From: Reichenbachiella sp.
GTDB lineage: Bacteria > Bacteroidota > Bacteroidia > Cytophagales > Cyclobacteriaceae
NCBI RefSeq assembly: GCF_033344935.1
Contig: NZ_JAWPMM010000001.1
Location: 661,001 to 725,000, forward strand
Direction of reading: 5' to 3'
DNA length: 64,000 nucleotides
The notes beneath the pieces are model-generated. The model saw only the letters and a program-made list of their open reading frames with translations, was not told the DNA's origin and ran no database searches. Positions 8,050 to 17,029 of this stretch are shown here, piece after piece; position 1 is the first letter of the stretch; each line of letters begins with the position of its first letter. A program made the translations under genes and the position numbers.

Positions 8050-8053
8050 GTCT

Positions 8054-8911
8054 ATGGTAGAATATAACCCCAAGAGCTGGCTAAACTTACTCTTTCATAG
8101 CTACAGCCGATATGTTTTCAGACGTTTGTTGCCTGCGCTGATGTACGTCACAGTCTATACGTCATTTATCACCTATGTTTTTTATGAGTTAGACATCAAC
8201 TTTGTCAGTACCACATCGGTTCACAGTATATTGGGTATTGTACTAGGATTCTTTTTGGTATTTAGAACCAATGGCGCTTATGACAGATGGTGGGAAGGTC
8301 GAAAAGTTTGGGGAGAGTTAGTAAACAATACTCGAAATCTGGCGATCAAGTTTTCAATAATGGTGCCTGGAAGCCATCCTGAAAGACAATATATCACAGA
8401 ATGTATTGCTGCTTATCCTAAGGCATTGAAGGAGCACTTGAGAGAAGGAGTACCGGTAGAAATGGGACAGGAGATGGTGGAAAAGCTGAAGATGGAGAAT
8501 CTCGATCATATACCTAACGCCATTGCTAAAAGACTCATTGGAATTACCAACCTGCTAAAGAAAGACAAAACAATTGATCAGGAACAATACCGAGTACTCG
8601 ATGAGCAGTTGGTAGCTTTGACTGATATCATGGGTAAATGTGAACGAATTAGAAATACACCTATTCCTTATTCATATAGCATGTTTATGAAGAAGTTTAT
8701 CTTCACATTCATAGCTACGCTACCATTCGCTTTTGTAACGGTATATCATTATTGGACCATTCTGATCGTAGTATTGATACTATATATTTTGATGAGTATC
8801 GAATTACTGGCAGAGGAGATAGAAGATCCGTTTGGCTCAGACATCAATGACTTGCCGACAGATATTCTAGCAGGCAAAATCGAAAAGAACGTAAGAGAAA
8901 TTATGGACTAA
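8054..8911 (+). CDS. Bestrophin-family ion channel
   Basis: A 285-residue membrane protein of the bestrophin/UPF0187 family, whose bacterial members form pentameric inner-membrane ion channels. Visible hallmarks are the early aromatic/arginine region (SYSRYVFRRLLPALMYV), two N-terminal spans, the FRTNGAYDRWWEGRKVWGEL block at about residues 73-92, which is the most conserved part of the family, and the late ELLAEEIEDPFGSDINDLP motif near the C-terminus. Length is typical. It may start as a near-leaderless mRNA. It converges with the glycosyltransferase gene 6 bp beyond its stop. Confidence 0.9.
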   Translation: MVEYNPKSWLNLLFHSYSRYVFRRLLPALMYVTVYTSFITYVFYELDINFVSTTSVHSILGIVLGFFLVFRTNGAYDRWWEGRKVWGELVNNTRNLAIKFSIMVPGSHPERQYITECIAAYPKALKEHLREGVPVEMGQEMVEKLKMENLDHIPNAIAKRLIGITNLLKKDKTIDQEQYRVLDEQLVALTDIMGKCERIRNTPIPYSYSMFMKKFIFTFIATLPFAFVTVYHYWTILIVVLILYILMSIELLAEEIEDPFGSDINDLPTDILAGKIEKNVREIMD

Positions 8912-8917
8912 GGTTCA

Positions 8918-9937
8918 TCAGGCAAAAAACCAGAAATCTAATACTGGTTTTTTGCCCCATTTTTTTAATTGTTCTCTTATTTCAACTTGTCCATCCGGAG
9001 AAGCTACCACTATCATGAGCTGTGGGTGGTCTAGGTTCTGAATCTCTTCAAAGTGAGCTAGCCTAATGCCATAAACATCCTTCCCTATTTTGTTTTCATT
9101 GTCGCAGACCCAGTGAAACTGGTTTTCCTGCTGAAGGAGTAATTTGGCCATGTCTTTGCCGTTTCGGCCAGCTCCCCACAATACTAACGGTCTGGACAGG
9201 TCTCTATCTAGTTCGTAGAAATTTTTAATCTTTAGGTCGAAGTACCTGTTGTCCTTATATTCTTCCCATGTACGCGAAATCCGATTGGATCGGTCCCTCC
9301 AATGGTGCAATACTTTATCCAATCCAGCGATCTTCATACCATGCTTATAGAACCTGAAAGTCAGGTCATAGTCCTCTGGATATATCTCCGAGTCAAAAGC
9401 TCCTACGGCATCAAAATCATCTTTATGTGCTAGCCAACTATGTGATGGGATCACACATTCTTTGTAAATCTCTTCGTAGTGGACACTTCTACGTGCTACA
9501 TCGTTGAGCCAACGCTCATAGCGGAGAAATCCATCACCTACTTCACCTTCATCAACGAAATGTTCCGTACCCCCAGCAATAATTGTTCCCTTGCCATGCT
9601 TTTGCCATTCATCAACAAGTACTTCCAGTTTATCAGCTGGCATTTTATCATCGGAATCCATCCGATTGATTAGTGTTCCGTTGACATGCTTGTATCCCTC
9701 TTGTAGCGTTGGGATGAGCTTGGGTTTTGTGCTATGAAATACACGGACACGGGCATCCTTTTGCGCGTAAGCTTCTAATATTTCTGGCGTACGATCTGTA
9801 GAATGATCATTAACGGCAATCAATTCCCAATGAGGGTAGGTTTGAGCTAGGATTGAATCCAGACAGGCAGGCAAATAAGGCTCGGTGTCCTTCGTGGCCA
9901 TAATGATAGAGACAAGGGGCTGAGGTTCTTCATTCAT
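8918..9937 (-). CDS. Family 2 glycosyltransferase
   Basis: A 339-residue protein with an N-terminal GT-A fold. The opening VSIIMATKDTEPYLPACLDSI, followed by AVNDHSTDRT, is the nucleotide-sugar site, and INRMDSDDKMP contains the metal-binding DxD-like residues. The C-terminal ~90 residues (VLWGAGRNGKDMAKLLLQQ and following) resemble a small Rossmann-like domain seen at the end of some family 2 enzymes. The enzyme probably adds a sugar to a glycan or lipid acceptor at the cytoplasmic membrane. There is no polysaccharide cluster nearby. The last codons overlap a 13-bp inverted repeat that may terminate transcription. Confidence 0.87.
   Translation of the reverse strand: MNEEPQPLVSIIMATKDTEPYLPACLDSILAQTYPHWELIAVNDHSTDRTPEILEAYAQKDARVRVFHSTKPKLIPTLQEGYKHVNGTLINRMDSDDKMPADKLEVLVDEWQKHGKGTIIAGGTEHFVDEGEVGDGFLRYERWLNDVARRSVHYEEIYKECVIPSHSWLAHKDDFDAVGAFDSEIYPEDYDLTFRFYKHGMKIAGLDKVLHHWRDRSNRISRTWEEYKDNRYFDLKIKNFYELDRDLSRPLVLWGAGRNGKDMAKLLLQQENQFHWVCDNENKIGKDVYGIRLAHFEEIQNLDHPQLMIVVASPDGQVEIREQLKKWGKKPVLDFWFFA
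8921..8956. terminator. Bidirectional terminator inside the glycosyltransferase 3' end
   Basis: GGCAAAAAACCAG (8921-8933) is a perfect inverted repeat of CTGGTTTTTTGCC (8944-8956) with a 10-base loop. The A/T-rich stem gives a U-run on either strand. It lies between the convergent bestrophin and glycosyltransferase genes and, unusually, within the last codons of the latter. Confidence 0.6.
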
Positions 9938-9987
9938 TGCGCAAACCTCGATAATCTGGAAGTGAATTCAAACCGTAACGGTGATGC

Positions 9988-10443
9988 TTATTGGATTCTC
10001 ACGTCATGAAAACCAGCTCGTTTCCATTGTCCTTCTTCTTTTACCCATGAGTGAGAAACCCTGATCCTTCTTGAGAATACTTCGCCATTTAAAACTCCAT
10101 CCATTTCTATAACACCAGTCACATAGGCTGATTGATCATATAGTATGAGTTGCTTGTCTTTGAACTGATATTTAGTAACCTCAAGTGCTCCGTTTTCTAG
10201 CTGCTCTTTTCTATTTTTCAAATAAGTCATCCAAGCTTCTTTGGAAATGGCAGGGCTACTTCCATTTACATGTGTGTACTGGTCGGTAGTCAATTGATTG
10301 AGTTTGTTGATATCAACTTTTTCAAATGCCAGATTAAACTCGTCTATGGTTTGAGAGAGCAATTTTGAATCTGACTCAGTAGAGGTTTCAACATGACAAG
10401 AAATGAATACAACTAAATAAACGAGGTAAGTATATATTTTCAT
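9988..10443 (-). CDS. Lipoprotein with an NTF2/DUF4440-like domain
   Basis: 151 residues. The N-terminus MKIYTYLVYLVVFISC has a lipobox-like end (FISC), so Cys16 is probably lipidated and the protein anchored in the envelope. The rest fits the SnoaL/DUF4440 cone-shaped fold: an opening helix (IDEFNLAFEKVDINKLNQLT), then QYTHVNGSS, then antiparallel strands ending WVKEEGQWKRAGFHDVRI. Such domains bind small ligands or act as non-specific hydrolase or isomerase folds, so the function is open. It starts 10 bp after the VOC gene upstream on the same strand and is probably co-transcribed with it. Confidence 0.75.
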   Translation of the reverse strand: MKIYTYLVYLVVFISCHVETSTESDSKLLSQTIDEFNLAFEKVDINKLNQLTTDQYTHVNGSSPAISKEAWMTYLKNRKEQLENGALEVTKYQFKDKQLILYDQSAYVTGVIEMDGVLNGEVFSRRIRVSHSWVKEEGQWKRAGFHDVRIQ

Positions 10444-10453
10444 TGTTTCGGAT

Positions 10454-11119
10454 TTATGTAGTTAGTTTTCCTGATTTACACTTGATAGTCATATGCTCTC
10501 CATTTTCTAAATAATCCAGTTCAAAATCATTTAAAACACAGGGAATCTCTGTTGGCATCCAATGCCGTCCTTCTTTGACGACTATTAGGGCACCTTCATG
10601 ATCACCCACCCAACAGAAATTTTCATTCCAAGCTTTCGGGTTTATAGGCTGAACACCTTTGTTGGTCATTAATTCATGACTCATTTCTAGTGTATTCAAA
10701 ACGGGAAGCCCGATTTCATTCACGCAGATGACATCATTGATGTCAAAAGTTTTTTTGGCTGGGTAATCAAGTGAGGGTCGTTCAATAAATTCAGCAATGT
10801 TTCCATCAGGGTCAAAGAAATAAATAGAGCGACCAGTATCAAAGTGAATAATCTTCTCTTCTTGGAAAGGCAGGAGTTCAATTTCGCGCGATTCTAGATA
10901 CTGGATAGAAGATTCCAAGCTGCCTGTAGGAATTAAAAAACAAAAATGATACAAGTTAGGTGGGTCAAGTTGTTGGCTAAAAATAAATTCAGTAAATCCT
11001 GCTTGTATCACGAGTTGGTCAGTAGTACTTTTTTTTATTCCAAAGCCTAAAACATCGGCATAAAAACCCTGCTGCTTTTTAACGCTTTTGGATCCTAATT
11101 TTAGTTTGTTAAATTTCAT
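10454..11119 (-). CDS. VOC (glyoxalase/dioxygenase) superfamily protein
   Basis: 221 residues built from beta-alpha-beta-beta-beta units of the vicinal-oxygen-chelate superfamily. The N-terminal half is recognisable (QQGFYADVLGFGIK), with YHFCFLIP supplying a likely metal-binding His and FDPDGNIAEFIERP the conserved C-terminal strand and Glu. The second half (about residues 125-221) looks like a degenerate second module. The family includes glyoxalases, dioxygenases and resistance proteins, and the exact reaction cannot be read here. It is followed on the strand by the DUF4440-like lipoprotein. Confidence 0.8.
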   Translation of the reverse strand: MKFNKLKLGSKSVKKQQGFYADVLGFGIKKSTTDQLVIQAGFTEFIFSQQLDPPNLYHFCFLIPTGSLESSIQYLESREIELLPFQEEKIIHFDTGRSIYFFDPDGNIAEFIERPSLDYPAKKTFDINDVICVNEIGLPVLNTLEMSHELMTNKGVQPINPKAWNENFCWVGDHEGALIVVKEGRHWMPTEIPCVLNDFELDYLENGEHMTIKCKSGKLTT

Positions 11120-11211
11120 CTTGGTTAGTGGAGTTCGATTCTAGAATATATAAACAGATTTTTAGAATGTTAGTTTCGTCTAATAATTTTAGTCGATTTG
11201 GGGATAATTCT

Positions 11212-11219
11212 TATATTTG
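11212..11219 (+). promoter_or_regulatory. Candidate -7 promoter element for the 11248 gene
   Basis: TATATTTG at 11212-11219 matches the Bacteroidota TAnnTTTG element and lies 28 bases before the ATG at 11248. No TTG is found at ideal spacing upstream, so only half of the promoter is supported. Confidence 0.35.
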
Positions 11220-11247
11220 AAATTAACCAATCGAATATCAATCAAGA

Positions 11248-11799
11248 ATGCAAGTCAGAGGATCAGTAATCAAGAGTATAGATAGTTTTGTTGCGGATAA
11301 TCACGGGAGCAAATACGAAGAATGGAAAAAGGGATTATCGGCAGCATCGAATTTATTGCTTTCTTCGGTATCTACCTCCAATTGGTATCCAGTAGAACCA
11401 GGTGTGATCGTACCTACAGAGGTGCTTTGCGATATGTTTTACGATGATAAAAAGCAAGGGGCGTGGGAATCTGGTCGATATAGCGCTAAGATGGGCTTGA
11501 CTGGAATTTATAAGGTGTTTGTCCTAATTAGCTCCCCCTCATTTATGCTGAAAAGAGCTTCTCGCGTGATTGCTACTTTTTACGAGCCTACAGATTTAAC
11601 TGTAGCTCATAGTTCAGATACATCTATGGTTATTCAATTCACCAAATTGCCAATTAAAAATGAATTGATAGAATATCGAATTGCCGGGTGGATGGAAATG
11701 GCCTTAGAAATCTGCGGATGCAAAAACCTGAAAGTTGACATCACCAAATCAATGGCTAAGGGCAACAGTGTTTTTGAAACCACAATCAACTGGGACTAA
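11248..11799 (+). CDS. Protein resembling the TIGR02265/DUF2378 family
   Basis: 183 residues, cytoplasmic, with no signal peptide or membrane segment. The layout resembles the TIGR02265/DUF2378 family best known from Myxococcales: an early KSIDSFVADNHG, a middle NWYPVEPGVIVP followed by a helical run, and a C-terminal beta region AGWMEMALEICGCKN. That assignment is from memory of the pattern and is tentative. Related folds include heme-NO-binding and V4R domains that sense small molecules. The gene is monocistronic, with its own candidate promoter and a convergent VOC gene 3 bp after its stop. Confidence 0.7.
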   Translation: MQVRGSVIKSIDSFVADNHGSKYEEWKKGLSAASNLLLSSVSTSNWYPVEPGVIVPTEVLCDMFYDDKKQGAWESGRYSAKMGLTGIYKVFVLISSPSFMLKRASRVIATFYEPTDLTVAHSSDTSMVIQFTKLPIKNELIEYRIAGWMEMALEICGCKNLKVDITKSMAKGNSVFETTINWD

Positions 11800-11802
11800 G
11801 CC

Positions 11803-12168
11803 TTAGAGTTTAAAATCAGGATTATAAATCAACCCTAGAATATTTCCCCATGGATCCTTCACGGTAGCCACTTCCAAAGCGCCTCCAACATTAGTAGGAG
11901 GTTCATGCTCTGTGGCGCCTAAATCTAAGAAATGCTGATACCTACCACGGATATCTTCTACTCCCCAATAATTGATTACACTTTCGGCTTTTTCTGTCGT
12001 AGGAGTCGATTCTGGTTGTAGACCTAATTCGTAGCCAGCCACATTGAAGCCGACGTATCCGTCTTCTTCGAAATACGGAGAAACTTCAAAGGCTTTCGTA
12101 TACCATTCTGTAGCTTCTTTAATATTTCCTACTTTATAAATTGCTGTTCGTAATCCTAGAATTGCCAT
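11803..12168 (-). CDS. VOC-superfamily (glyoxalase-like) protein
   Basis: A 121-residue single-module VOC protein. It has the typical opening GLRTAIYKVGNIKEATEWYTKAF, the central FNVAGYELGLQPE strand and the terminal VKDPWGNILGLIYNP block that usually carries the last metal ligand. Several expected His/Glu ligands are not obvious, so it may bind a ligand without a metal. It converges with the DUF2378-like gene. On its own strand, TACATTTG just upstream (plus-strand CAAATGTA, 12194-12201) matches the -7 promoter element. Confidence 0.8.
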   Translation of the reverse strand: MAILGLRTAIYKVGNIKEATEWYTKAFEVSPYFEEDGYVGFNVAGYELGLQPESTPTTEKAESVINYWGVEDIRGRYQHFLDLGATEHEPPTNVGGALEVATVKDPWGNILGLIYNPDFKL

Positions 12169-12314
12169 GCGCGTATTGCTTTAAATTTCATTTCAAATGT
12201 AAGCTTATTTTTCGCTTTAGAAGAAACGATTCTTCGTAATATTGGTCTTTGATTTATGAATTATTTAAACCCTAATGTGGTCGTGCCGTATGCGACACTA
12301 TGAATGATACACTA

Positions 12315-13043
12315 ATGAAAAATATTTACATTTTACTTCTAGTATTACTGGCCGCTTGTACGCCAAACAAAGACCCACAAAAGATTATCGACAAGGCTAT
12401 TGCCGCTCATGGAGGACAACTTTTTGAAGGGCGTACGGTGACTTTCGATTTTCGGGATAAGCACTATTTGGTTCAACGAAAGCCCGAGGGCTATACTTAT
12501 ATCCGTTCGTTCGAAGATGATAGTTTGGGCCAGGTCAAAGATGTATTAACTAATAGCACGGAACTTGAGCGATATGTCAATGACACACTTCTATATATTA
12601 GTGATGAGTGGAAATTCAAATATGCAAATTCAGTAAACTCTGTCTTGTATTTTTTTCAATTGCCTTATGGGTTGAATGATGCTGCTGTTGTAAAGAAGTA
12701 TTTAGGCCAAAAAGTGATCAATCAAAAACTCTATGAGAAAGTTCAAGTGACTTTTAAGCAAGAGAACGGCGGGAAGGATTTCGAAGATGTATTTGTATAC
12801 TGGATCAATGCAGAAACTAATACATTGGACTTTCTAGGTTATTCCTATTTGACAGATGGAGGAGGAGTAAGATTTCGTCAGGCGGTGAATCGCAGAACAA
12901 TCAAAGATATGGTTTTTCAAGATTACATCAATTTCAAGCCAGCGGATAAAAACGCTCCAGTCGAGTCCCTTGATCAAGCTTTCATCGAGGCTTCCTTGGT
13001 CGAACTATCACAAATTGAAAATGAAAATATTGAAGTGAAATAG
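12315..13043 (+). CDS. Lipoprotein of unknown function (DUF6503-like)
   Basis: 242 residues from the ATG at 12315. That start opens directly into a lipoprotein signal, MKNIYILLLVLLAAC, with the lipobox LAAC. An in-frame ATG at 12300 would add five residues and is less likely. The mature part begins DPQKIIDKAIAAHGGQLFEGRTVTFDFRDKHY, an opening I associate with a Bacteroidota-specific lipoprotein family (DUF6503). Its beta-rich remainder could form a LolA/LppX-like half barrel that holds a lipid. Function is unknown. It is convergent with lipA and has no operon partner. Confidence 0.8.
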   Translation: MKNIYILLLVLLAACTPNKDPQKIIDKAIAAHGGQLFEGRTVTFDFRDKHYLVQRKPEGYTYIRSFEDDSLGQVKDVLTNSTELERYVNDTLLYISDEWKFKYANSVNSVLYFFQLPYGLNDAAVVKKYLGQKVINQKLYEKVQVTFKQENGGKDFEDVFVYWINAETNTLDFLGYSYLTDGGGVRFRQAVNRRTIKDMVFQDYINFKPADKNAPVESLDQAFIEASLVELSQIENENIEVK

Positions 13044-13079
13044 GTAATGCTAGATTGAATTATCTACTTGTCTCAATAT

Positions 13080-13967
13080 TTAAATCGGTACGTTTACATG
13101 TCTTTCAGCATGGTATGAAGATCTTACCAATGGACCTGACTCGACATATTTCAATCCTCTTTTCAATCCTTCTTCTCTATATTTATCGAATTGATCGGGA
13201 TGAATAAACTCCGCTACTTCAATGTGCATTTTGGTTGGCTGTAAGTACTGACCCAAGGTCAGAATATCTAACCCATGCTCTACCAAATCATCCATGGCTT
13301 TGTGCACTTCGTCTACTGTTTCACCCAGCCCCAGCATGATACCAGATTTGGTACGTTGACCATATTCCTTGGTCAGCTTGATTTGCTTTAAGCTCCTGGC
13401 ATATTTGGCTTGTGGACGAACTCTTCTATAAAGGCTTTCTACGGTTTCCATATTGTGAGAGACCACTTCTTGTCCACCATCAATCATACGATAAAGTGCT
13501 TCCCATTTTCCTTTTACATCTGGGATCAAAATTTCAATAGTTGTCTCCGGTGAAGCCTTTTTGGTTTCTACTACTGTCTGATACCAAATTTCTGCCCCAC
13601 GATCTTTTAACTCATCACGATTAACCGAAGTAATCACCGCATGCTTTACACCCATGGTTTTAATGGCATCAGCTACACGCTTAGGTTCATCTGTATCGTA
13701 CTCTGGTGGTCTACCAGTAGCTACAGCACAGAAGGTACAGCTACGTGTACAAACGTTTCCAAGAATCATGAAAGTAGCAGTACCGGCTCCCCAACATTCA
13801 CCCATGTTTGGGCAATTGCCACTCTCACAGATTGTATGAAGCTTGTTTTCATCTACAATCTTTCTCACATTAGCATAGCTTTGGCCTACTGGCAACTTCA
13901 CTCTCAACCAATCTGGCTTCGTGCGCTTTCTGGCTTGCTTTCCGTCGACTACTGGTAATTCTATCAT
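13080..13967 (-). CDS. lipA: Lipoyl synthase
   Basis: A 295-residue radical-SAM enzyme that inserts two sulfur atoms into protein-bound octanoyl groups to form lipoate on 2-oxoacid dehydrogenases and GcvH. The auxiliary cluster ligands Cys47, Cys52 and Cys58 lie in [12 protein letters not shown]. The radical-SAM ligands Cys73, Cys77 and Cys80 lie in CTRSCTFC. The C-terminal [11 protein letters not shown] supplies the conserved serine that ligates the auxiliary cluster. Length and motif order are standard. No lipB gene is adjacent. Confidence 0.97.
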   Translation of the reverse strand: MIELPVVDGKQARKRTKPDWLRVKLPVGQSYANVRKIVDENKLHTICESGNCPNMGECWGAGTATFMILGNVCTRSCTFCAVATGRPPEYDTDEPKRVADAIKTMGVKHAVITSVNRDELKDRGAEIWYQTVVETKKASPETTIEILIPDVKGKWEALYRMIDGGQEVVSHNMETVESLYRRVRPQAKYARSLKQIKLTKEYGQRTKSGIMLGLGETVDEVHKAMDDLVEHGLDILTLGQYLQPTKMHIEVAEFIHPDQFDKYREEGLKRGLKYVESGPLVRSSYHAERHVNVPI

Positions 13968-14056
13968 GAAACTCGAAATTTGTGCAAAGAAACAAACAAG
14001 TGTACTAACTTGGAGGGTTTACGAGTGGTTTTTTGAAAAGATCAGAGTATGGCTAC

Positions 14057-14797
14057 TTATTTTCTATGACCGTAGAACAGCGTAATGAAAGCCGACAAAT
14101 AAACAGATTTGTTGTCTTCCACTGGCATCAACTCTACTTCGCCGGCATAGGCTTCTATCATAGATCCTATTTCAAATCCAGTCACATTACTCTTGAAAGC
14201 ACCCATTTCAAAAGTCATAGAAGCTTTCAGGTTTAAGCCAGGTTTGATTTTTGATTCCCCAAGCCCTTGAAACAAATGACCGGTTCCTGTAATGGATTGA
14301 TATGAATATAATACTGGTGTTTTCCCTGGGCCTACGGTCTTTGGATCATACCCAAAAGGCACTGCCGTGCGGCTATCTCCTACTTTTACATAATATGGAG
14401 CAACTATTCCAATGGTTGGACCAGCGGCAATAGAAGCATTGATTTGAACACCTTGTTGTGGTGCTTTCTTGAATAGAATAAAATCTCTTCCGTATTGTGC
14501 TCGAATGGCATACAAATAATTGGATTTGCCATAAATAAATGGATTTCCAGCTGCTGAATTTCTTCTATGCTCATTGGGATGCTTCACATTCATCAGCTCG
14601 AACCCAATGGTACGAAATTGGGTCTCACTAAGCGCACTAGAGAACTTCATCACGAACCCACCAATCAAGCCACCATTTGTGTTCTTATTGATGCCCCAAA
14701 TAAACTCTTTGGTATAGTCGTAATGACCAGACGATTGGGCGACGGCACTAGTTGCAAAAAATGCAAGGCATGATATAAGTAAAAGCTTTCTGCGCAT
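14057..14797 (-). CDS. Exported beta-rich protein, probable small outer-membrane protein
   Basis: 246 residues from the ATG at 14797, where a signal peptide begins at once (MRRKLLLISCLAFFATSAVAQ). An upstream in-frame ATG at 14827 would place ten residues before it and is rejected. The mature chain is Gly/Tyr/Phe-rich with alternating hydrophobic strands (FIWGINKNTNGGLIGGFVMK, INASIAAGPTIGIVAPYYVK) and ends in SAFITLFYGHRK, as in small beta-barrel proteins. I do not recognise a named family. CAAAATTA at 14845-14852 (TAATTTTG on this strand) is a candidate -7 promoter element. Confidence 0.75.
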   Translation of the reverse strand: MRRKLLLISCLAFFATSAVAQSSGHYDYTKEFIWGINKNTNGGLIGGFVMKFSSALSETQFRTIGFELMNVKHPNEHRRNSAAGNPFIYGKSNYLYAIRAQYGRDFILFKKAPQQGVQINASIAAGPTIGIVAPYYVKVGDSRTAVPFGYDPKTVGPGKTPVLYSYQSITGTGHLFQGLGESKIKPGLNLKASMTFEMGAFKSNVTGFEIGSMIEAYAGEVELMPVEDNKSVYLSAFITLFYGHRK

Positions 14798-14928
14798 ATT
14801 CTTAATAAATCTAACAACTTCATCCACTTATTACATTACTCAGACAAAATTAAATTCTGATAACTTTTGATTTGAAGTGTAGGTACTTAAGCTTTGCAAA
14901 ATAACGTTTTTTCAAAATTTAAAGTTTA

Positions 14929-15336
14929 ATGGGCACCTTAAAAAACCAATATCTTGGAAACCTTCGTACCGAAGGCCTGCATATTCCTTCGGGGAATAAG
15001 ATCATAACTGATGCTCCGGTAGATAATATGGGCAAAGGTGAAGCATTCTCTCCTACCGATTTGATGTCATTTTCGTTGAGTGCGTGTATGATGACTATCA
15101 TGGGGCAAGTCGCTGATCGCGAAAATATTGCCATGGAAGGCTTGACTACTGATATCACCAAAGTGATGTCCGCCAGCCCAAGAAAAGTGTCAGAAATTCA
15201 TGTCAATTTCAATTGGCCTAAATTGGAACTGACTGACAAACAAAAAAAGATGCTCATCAATGCAGCCAAAACTTGCCCCGTTGCTTTAAGTATCCATCCG
15301 GATATCAAATTAGAAGTAACTTTTAATCTGAATTAA
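14929..15336 (+). CDS. OsmC-family peroxiredoxin-like protein
   Basis: A 135-residue member of the OsmC/Ohr family, cytoplasmic thiol peroxidases that reduce organic hydroperoxides. The two redox cysteines are present: Cys53 in SLSACMMTIMG on the long central helix and Cys116 in AAKTCPVALS. The usual N-terminal strand region and the FSPTDLM segment precede them. YhfA-like OsmC proteins fit best, since no Ohr-specific signature is evident. It stands alone 59 bp upstream of cysS and could be co-transcribed with it. Confidence 0.9.
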   Translation: MGTLKNQYLGNLRTEGLHIPSGNKIITDAPVDNMGKGEAFSPTDLMSFSLSACMMTIMGQVADRENIAMEGLTTDITKVMSASPRKVSEIHVNFNWPKLELTDKQKKMLINAAKTCPVALSIHPDIKLEVTFNLN

Positions 15337-15395
15337 CTTACTTTTTTGGATTTAGCCCGTATAAACCTTTTTTCATAGAGATAAACCTATCATCA

Positions 15396-16886
15396 ATGCT
15401 CAAAGATCTTCGCATCAACAATTCACTAACCGGAAAGAAGGAACTATTTGAACCTATTCATGCCCCACATGTAGGCATGTACGTCTGTGGACCTACCGTT
15501 TATAGTGATGTGCATTTAGGCAATGTCCGTACCTTCTTGAGTTTTGATGTGATTTTCAGGTATCTCATGCACCTTGGCTATAAAGTTCGATACGTTAGAA
15601 ACATTACGGATGTAGGACATTTGGTCAACGATGGTGACGAAGGCGAAGATAAAATTGGCAAAAAAGCTAAGTTAGAGAACCTAGAGCCAATGGAAGTGGT
15701 TCAACGTTACACGCAGGATTTCCATCAGGTCATGGCCATGTTCAACACACTGCCGCCGAGCATTGAGCCGTCGGCTACCGGTCACATTCTTGAGCAAATT
15801 GAGATGATCGAGCTATTGATAGAAAAAGGCTTGGCCTATGAGGTGGAGGGTTCGGTTTACTTTGATGTCAATGCCTATCAAAAAGACCATGATTATGGCA
15901 AACTTTCGGGTAGAAAAATAGAAGAACTCTTGTCCAACACCAGAGATTTGGATGGGCAAGATGAAAAAAGAAACTCAGTAGATTTTGCGCTTTGGAAAAA
16001 TGCTTCTCCAGAACACATCATGCGTTGGAACTCACCATGGGGTGCTGGTTTTCCAGGCTGGCACTTGGAGTGCACCGTGATGGGTAAAAAATATTTAGGA
16101 CAAACTTTCGATATCCATGGCGGAGGAATGGACCTAAAATTCCCTCACCATGAATGTGAACTGGCGCAGTCTGTAGGTGCTCATGGTACTGATCCTGTGA
16201 AGTACTGGATTCATACCAATATGCTGACGGTGAATGGTCAAAAGATGAGTAAATCCCTCGGTAATTCTTTCTTACCGAGAGAATTGTTCTCAGGTGATCA
16301 TGAGCTCTTAGATAAGGCTTATAGCCCAATGACCACTAAGTTTTTCATGTTGCAATCGCATTATGCCAGTACATTGGATTTTTCCAATGAAGCCCTAAGT
16401 GCTGCCCAAAAAGGCTATCGCAAACTGATGAATGGATTGAAAACGCTACGTGGTTTATCTGCAGAAGGAATTGCTGATGGCGAACCAAACGAAAAAGCCA
16501 TTCAACAAATCAATAGCCTGTGCGACAACTGCTATCGCGCAATGAATGACGACTTCAATACGGCATTGGCCATTGGTCATTTGTTTAACCTTTTGAAGAA
16601 AATCAACTCCATTCATACTGGAGTGCTTTCCATTGCCGAAATAGGGTCAGATACGTTCAATCGAATGAAGACTACGTTCGAGTCTTTTGTATTGGATATA
16701 CTCGGCTTGAAGGAAGAAAGTAATGTAGATTTTGATGGTTTGATTGACGTTTTAATCAATGTCTACAAGGAAGCTAAAGAAGCCAAAGACTACGACAAAG
16801 TAGACGAAATCAGAAACGGCCTAAAAGCCCAAGGTGTCGTGCTCAAAGATATGAAGACAGGAATTGATTGGGCGTACGAGGAGTAA
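15396..16886 (+). CDS. cysS: Cysteinyl-tRNA synthetase
   Basis: A 496-residue class I synthetase that charges tRNA-Cys. The HIGH-type motif is HLGN at about residues 40-43, preceded by YVCGPTVYSDV. KMSKS lies at 283-287. Zinc ligands are Cys31, Cys226, His251 and Glu255 (within PHHECELAQS). The C-terminal DALR-like helical domain (about 370-496) is complete, and the total length is as in other bacteria. The gene is probably constitutive. Confidence 0.97.
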   Translation: MLKDLRINNSLTGKKELFEPIHAPHVGMYVCGPTVYSDVHLGNVRTFLSFDVIFRYLMHLGYKVRYVRNITDVGHLVNDGDEGEDKIGKKAKLENLEPMEVVQRYTQDFHQVMAMFNTLPPSIEPSATGHILEQIEMIELLIEKGLAYEVEGSVYFDVNAYQKDHDYGKLSGRKIEELLSNTRDLDGQDEKRNSVDFALWKNASPEHIMRWNSPWGAGFPGWHLECTVMGKKYLGQTFDIHGGGMDLKFPHHECELAQSVGAHGTDPVKYWIHTNMLTVNGQKMSKSLGNSFLPRELFSGDHELLDKAYSPMTTKFFMLQSHYASTLDFSNEALSAAQKGYRKLMNGLKTLRGLSAEGIADGEPNEKAIQQINSLCDNCYRAMNDDFNTALAIGHLFNLLKKINSIHTGVLSIAEIGSDTFNRMKTTFESFVLDILGLKEESNVDFDGLIDVLINVYKEAKEAKDYDKVDEIRNGLKAQGVVLKDMKTGIDWAYEE

Positions 16887-17029
16887 GTCTATCTCCCATT
16901 TGAATCTTTATAAATGTATTCGCTTAGACAGTAGGCATGCAGAGTATATTTTGAATTCTATAAGTCGAATGATATTTTAGAGGTGGCCTTATATAATTTC
17001 TTTAATCAACCTTAGCCTTTTACACCTCG

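Noticed and set aside
14033..14236. Open frame on the plus strand over the end of the 14057 gene.
   Set aside because: It overlaps a reverse-strand gene with a signal peptide and coherent strand pattern, and has no family resemblance.
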